Source: Chara braunii
Lineage: Eukaryota; Streptophyta; Charophyceae; Charales; Characeae
DNA: 31,278 bases
Assembly: GCA_003427395.1 (NCBI GenBank)
Contig: BFEA01000001.1
Location: forward strand, 1,985,009-2,016,286
Direction of reading: 5' to 3'
Shown piece by piece: positions 27,680-31,278 of the stretch (position 1 is its first letter; every line of letters starts with the position of its first letter). The position numbers and the translations under genes were made by a program. The notes below the pieces were generated by a model. It was not told where the DNA came from. It made no database searches and worked only from the letters and a program-made list of their open reading frames with translations.

Positions 27680-28350
27680 ATTGCTAAAGGATGTAGGGAA
27701 ATCAAAATCGGGCGTGGAGTTGACATCAGCACCCTCTACGGCAAAAGAGACTGAATCTGATGCAGTTCAACAGTCCTCCCTTGAAGCCCCGCCGTCTGTT
27801 GATTCCAAGGCTGAAGTTTGTCATGCTTTGTATGTTGAGCCTTTGGAGTCTGAGCCAATTGACTTCCATGATCACTTAGAGCATTGAGCTGAAATGAAAC
27901 ATCAACGTCCTCAAGGGACAGTGAAGTTAATCTCCTTCAAGCTTCTCGTCTGCGTGTCTTGATTGATTGTGGTGCAAGAACCAATTTCATGTCACCACAT
28001 GGGATACACAAAGTGGGCTTGGGGATGAATCAAGTGGCTTTGCAGAACCCTTGTCGAACTCAAGTAGGCAACAAAGAAGTTGTCTCATCTACGCATACAG
28101 TCAAAGGTGTGCGCACTACCTTTGACAAGGACAAGACAGTCACCCATGCATTGAACTTCTATGTCCTCGACAAGTGTCCCTTTGACGCAGTCCTCGGCTT
28201 GGGTTGGCTGTAGTCTCAATGCAAATGGACCAGGTGGAAGGAGCTACTCTTCATGGTCAAAGATGCTCAAGGGAATGAGCTTCCCTTCCTCTTGGATGAG
28301 AAGCACGAGTCCCCACTGACTCTTATCAATGCCGTGCAGTTCTGCAAAAA
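27680..28350 (+). pseudogene. ME4 aspartic protease region
   Basis: A Ser/Glu-rich linker (27,681-27,887) is followed by the protease. The catalytic block reads V-L-I-D-C-G-A-R-T-N-F with Asp at 27,965-27,967 and Cys in place of the usual Ser/Thr. The later block D-A-V-L-G-L-G-W-L is the conserved Leu-Gly element. The frame is open 27,959-28,213 and ends at TAG, after which the reading continues to about 28,350 in another frame. Upstream linker and protease are separated by stops. Confidence 0.7.
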
Positions 28351-28770
28351 GTGGCCCAAGCACAAAGAGGACGAACAAATGTATGTTGTTATGTTCGCCC
28401 TACTCATGTGCCATCTACTTTTGCGGCTAGTACCAATACTTCTTCATCTAACGAGTCTACTTCTAGCACTTCTACTACTTCTCTATCTTCTACTAGTCCA
28501 AATGATTCTACTTCAAATTCGGTCGCCTCCATTCGTAATCTGCGATGTGATCTAGGTGACCCGTTTGCTGATCCTTCGCCCCCACCGGTCCCAACAAGCA
28601 TTCAAAACCTACTTGATCGATTCCCGGAAGTTCTGGCCGAACCAAGTGGAGTCCCCACACAATCGGTTTGAAACACTATCGAGTTGGTCGAAGGTATTGT
28701 TCCTCCAAAGGGCTGCGTAAACCGAATGGGATCCGACAAAGGGCTGCGTATACCATTTTGGATCCATGGA
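28351..28770 (+). pseudogene. ME4 protease-RT linker and first RT residues, then truncation
   Basis: The frame 28,351-28,671 has a Ser/Thr-rich linker and then L-L-D-R-F-P-E-V-L-A-E-P-S-G-V-P, the block that precedes RT in gypsy pol. After a TGA the reading continues I-E-L-V-E-G-I-V-P-P-K-G-C. A 31-bp imperfect tandem repeat (AAAGGGCTGCGTA at 28,707 and 28,738) follows and recognisable RT stops by about 28,770. Confidence 0.65.
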
Positions 28771-29786
28771 TGAGGAGATATGGCCGTTATTTGTGGGGCC
28801 AGCTCAAATGGCCAACTCCGGAACGAGTTGGCAACCCAAAATGGAAAGAAACAAAAAAAGGGAAAAAATGAACCAGTGCATTTTGTCGAAAATGAAGGCC
28901 AGATGTACCAAGAATTGAAAAAGTGAGCCTTGGGGTTCAAATCTGAAGCAAGGACCACTTGGGGGTAGCACAAATTAATGTTGGCCTTGGATCTCAGCCA
29001 GATCCAAGGCTGAGAATGCACCGAGGCAAAGAAAAATGCCTTGGGCTACTCAAGATGGGGTAAAACTAGGGAAAATCAAGAAAAAGGTCCGAAAGGCCTT
29101 TTTCTTTCAAGGGAGGCTGTCCCTTGAATATTCGGATTCAAAGGACAACATCTGAAAATGAAAGTGAGGCATGAGGAGGCTCTAGAGGTAGGCCGAGCTG
29201 GTACCAACCACTCGACTGCATGCACCTGGCAAAAAAGAGGCTCAGGTGCTCCCGAAGAGGCCTAGCGGTGACAAAAGGCCTTGGGGGTTACCTCGGTTCA
29301 CTTGGGGCACATGGAGAGGTCCATGGGCTGGCCGAAGTGTTGTGCCCAACCTACATAAGCTGGGGGAGCAGCCCACTTCACTCACATTTGCATGAGGCAA
29401 GTACGTGCTGCCCAAATGAGCTCATGAGAGCACTACACTCACTTGGAGTGAGAGGAGGGGAACCGCTGCCAGTCTAGTGAGAGAGGCTATTGAGGCTGGT
29501 AGAGGTAGTGCTGGCCCAAGGAAGTGATTCGCTGTAACCTTTGGCTGTAAGAGAGAGAGAGAAAGGCTAGCGGGGGCTTACTTAGCCTCCTAGAGGGGAG
29601 GACTCCATAGCCTTGGTGGTAGGAGCTTGCCATAGCCTGGGAGAGGTTGATGAAGGAAGGAGATAAGGGCTTGAAGAAGAAGGAAGCGATAGCTAGGCTG
29701 CAAGTGTGCAAAGAAATAGGAGACTTCACTAAGATTGGCATGTCCATCTCAAGATATTAGAGGAGGTGAGTGGGAAGCTTATTCTT
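28771..29786. other. Non-coding stretch with a cluster of five hairpins
   Basis: No gene is supported. Hairpins are GCCAACTC/GAGTTGGC (28,811-28,832), GCCTTGGATCT/AGATCCAAGGC (28,984-29,010), CCGAGGCA/TGCCTTGG (29,021-29,044, one G-T), AAGAAAAAGG/CCTTTTTCTT (29,078-29,106) and CAAGGGA/TCCCTTG (29,108-29,126). A short GA run lies near 29,550. Origin is unknown: it could be 3' sequence of ME4 or of another element. Confidence 0.6.
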
Positions 29787-30757
29787 CTTGCAAGGAATAT
29801 GAGTGTGAACGATATACAGAAAAGCAAGTTATGAAATCACACAGATGTCCAAGTAGTCGTGTACAAGTAGAGTACACAATCGCACCGAGAATACATCCAA
29901 ATAGAGCTATACAATGAAGTAATGAGCCAATGTTCAAGCCCTCAGGCCACACCAGCACAGTATCCAAAGCCGCTCCTCTCTGTCTGGCGCCCAACGCCCA
30001 GCCTACTCTACTCGACTATCCTACCTACAGCTGTGTTCATGCAACAGACTCACTTCGACTCTCGAAGACCAATGTACATGATGTCAACACGATAGCTGAC
30101 CTCTCTTCATGCACCAGGTATGTATCTCGTCACCCTCATTAGACCTTGATAACCCACACACTCGCCGCCTTCCCTGAAGACCACCAGATCGCCTCCTCTA
30201 ACCCCTTGCGCCCAGTAGCCCGACTATGACCGCCAAGCGCACTGGCCGCAACACAACATCCAATGCAGCAGCGCAGCAGCGTGACCGCATTGTCTGCGGG
30301 GGCCAGAATGCTTGACGTGGGCTGCCTCTCTTCCTATATGGAAGTGGCAGCCTTTTTAATGCTGCGTGTGGCCTGGCTGGAAGCTTCCAGTAGCTATCTG
30401 TAGGGCCCCAGTACCTGCGCCACGTTCAGAGACTACAGTTGAGGGCCTGGGCCTTTTACAGTTGGGAATGGCCTGAGTCTATGGACTTGGGCCGTTTACT
30501 GTATTTGCACGGGACCCCGGGGTAGGTACGTCGACATTGCATAGGCCGGTGGCCACTTCATGATGTATCAGCCCTGCTTTGTGTGTATGTGCCCAGGCGC
30601 AACTGCCAAGGCCTGGGCCAACTGTACGACGCAGCTTAGTGAGGCTCGCTTGTCCATTCAACCAATTGGCGGGCAGCAACAGACTGAATACCCATATATC
30701 AATATGTCGAATTTTGGCCTCTGATGAATATTCAGGCCCGCCTTCACTTAGGGCAGG
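29787..30757 (-). repeat. ~970-bp dispersed repeat, copy 2 (inverted)
   Basis: The reverse complement aligns with 14,056-15,029 in the same order of landmarks, with many substitutions and indels. It begins near 30,757 (CTAAGTGAAGGCGGGCC on the minus strand), passes GTACTGGGGCCC, ACATACCTGGTG and TAGAGTAGGCTGGGCG, and ends at TTCCTTGCAAG (29,787). A TATA-like stretch (ATTAAAAAGG, minus strand, about 30,350-30,360) would suit an LTR promoter. No gene is supported within it. Confidence 0.7.
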
Positions 30758-30815
30758 GCCTCCAGAACATGTGTTTGCCCAATAAGGACCCCTGTGAGGG
30801 CTCGTTCATCGCATT

Positions 30816-30912
30816 CTTCTTCTTCTTCTCCTCCTCCTCCTCCTCCTCCTCTTCTTCTTCTTCTTCTTCTTCTTCTTCTTCTTCTTCTTCTTTCTCCTCT
30901 TCTTCTTCTCCT
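30816..30912. repeat. TTC/TCC trinucleotide microsatellite
   Basis: A pyrimidine-only tract of CTT, CTC and CCT triplets; frames through it encode only Ser, Leu or Pro runs. It is not a gene. It could adopt triplex (H-) DNA. Confidence 0.95.
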
Positions 30913-31037
30913 AATTAATCTTCATCTTTCTCCGTCTCCTCCCTCCCCTCTCGTTTCCTTCTCTCTTCCTCTCCATAACTAACATACTAAGCATGAGGGA
31001 AGTAGGAAGTAGCTTCTCCACTAGAGATTGCCTCCAT

Positions 31038-31278
31038 ATTGTCAATTTCCCTGTCCATTGTGATCCGACACTTTGTGTTTTGCATTTCTTAGCTTGAGAG
31101 TGAGTCTTTTGCTCTAATTTTCACTTGAGAGTGAATCACCACTTTTGTCCTTGGTTGTTTTGCTTTTGTAGTCATCATCTACCCTTGCATTGTCCATTTT
31201 CACTCTCCATTGTAATCCGGTACCGTGTTTTGAGTTTCCTAGCTTGAGACTCTCCCTTCATCTTTTGCTCTAATCTTT
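31038..31278 (+). repeat. Imperfect direct repeat, 152-bp period
   Basis: CCATTGTGATCCG at 31,055 recurs as CCATTGTAATCCG at 31,207, each followed by GTGTTTTG, CTTAGCTTGAGA-like sequence and CTTTTGCTCTAAT. The second copy runs to the window edge, so more units may follow. No gene is seen in 30,960-31,278. Confidence 0.75.

Larger units (their letters stand above)
23316..28770 (+). mobile_element. ME4: 5' part of a gypsy-like retrotransposon inserted in ME3
   Basis: The order is a likely 5' LTR (23,316-24,732), primer-binding site (24,734-24,745), leader, gag, protease and the beginning of RT. Recognisable coding stops near 28,770, so most of pol and the 3' LTR are absent from the window. The abrupt start in the middle of ME3 integrase implies that ME4 integrated into ME3. 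Target-site and 3' LTR evidence would lie elsewhere. Confidence 0.7.

Noticed and set aside
30724-30982. Ser-rich and Leu-rich frames near 30.8 kb
   Set aside because: Produced entirely by the TTC/TCC microsatellite.

Overview
This window looks like eukaryotic nuclear repeat DNA from the green-plant lineage, probably a large-genome plant or streptophyte alga. The lineage call is an inference from the mix of repeats: several decayed Ty3/gypsy retrotransposons, a priming site complementary to initiator-Met tRNA, long GA microsatellites and assembly gaps. I recognise no host protein gene, rRNA, tRNA or CRISPR array.

Layout. (1) 441-~6,990, plus strand: Ty3/gypsy element ME1 with gag, protease, reverse transcriptase (RT), RNase H, integrase and chromodomain, then a polypurine tract and a 3' LTR from 5,808. 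It carries frameshifts, stops and an RT active-site substitution, but the integrase-chromodomain frame is open. (2) ~7,040-9,045 and ~18,785-20,165, minus strand: two halves of one different gypsy-like element, ME2. Its RT is cut just before the catalytic FLDD motif and resumes 9.7 kb away in the same orientation. (3) 9,046-18,784: the DNA between the halves. It has no convincing gene but is rich in hairpins. It holds an N gap inside a GA repeat, a 616-bp foldback element with an 8-bp target-site duplication (12,449-13,064), one copy of a ~970-bp repeat (14,056-15,029), 19 hairpin modules with covarying stems (15,130-16,632), a second hairpin family (16,905-17,290) and a 12-bp perfect palindrome (18,126-18,151). 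(4) ~20,166-23,316, plus: gypsy element ME3, truncated at both ends, with scattered Ns in RNase H. (5) 23,316-~28,770, plus: element ME4, with a likely 5' LTR, primer-binding site, long leader, gag (with an internal 178-bp duplication), protease and the start of RT. (6) 28,770-31,278: five hairpins, the inverted second copy of the ~970-bp repeat (29,787-30,757), a TTC/TCC microsatellite and a 152-bp-period repeat.

No working pathway is present; the region is a nest of mobile elements. The relative order can be partly read. The 9.7-kb block entered ME2 after ME2 existed, the foldback element entered that block, and ME4 apparently entered the ME3 integrase. The most unusual signal is the hairpin array at 15.1-16.6 kb. 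Its loop is nearly invariant while both stem arms change together from unit to unit, as expected for a structure maintained as RNA or as a cruciform.
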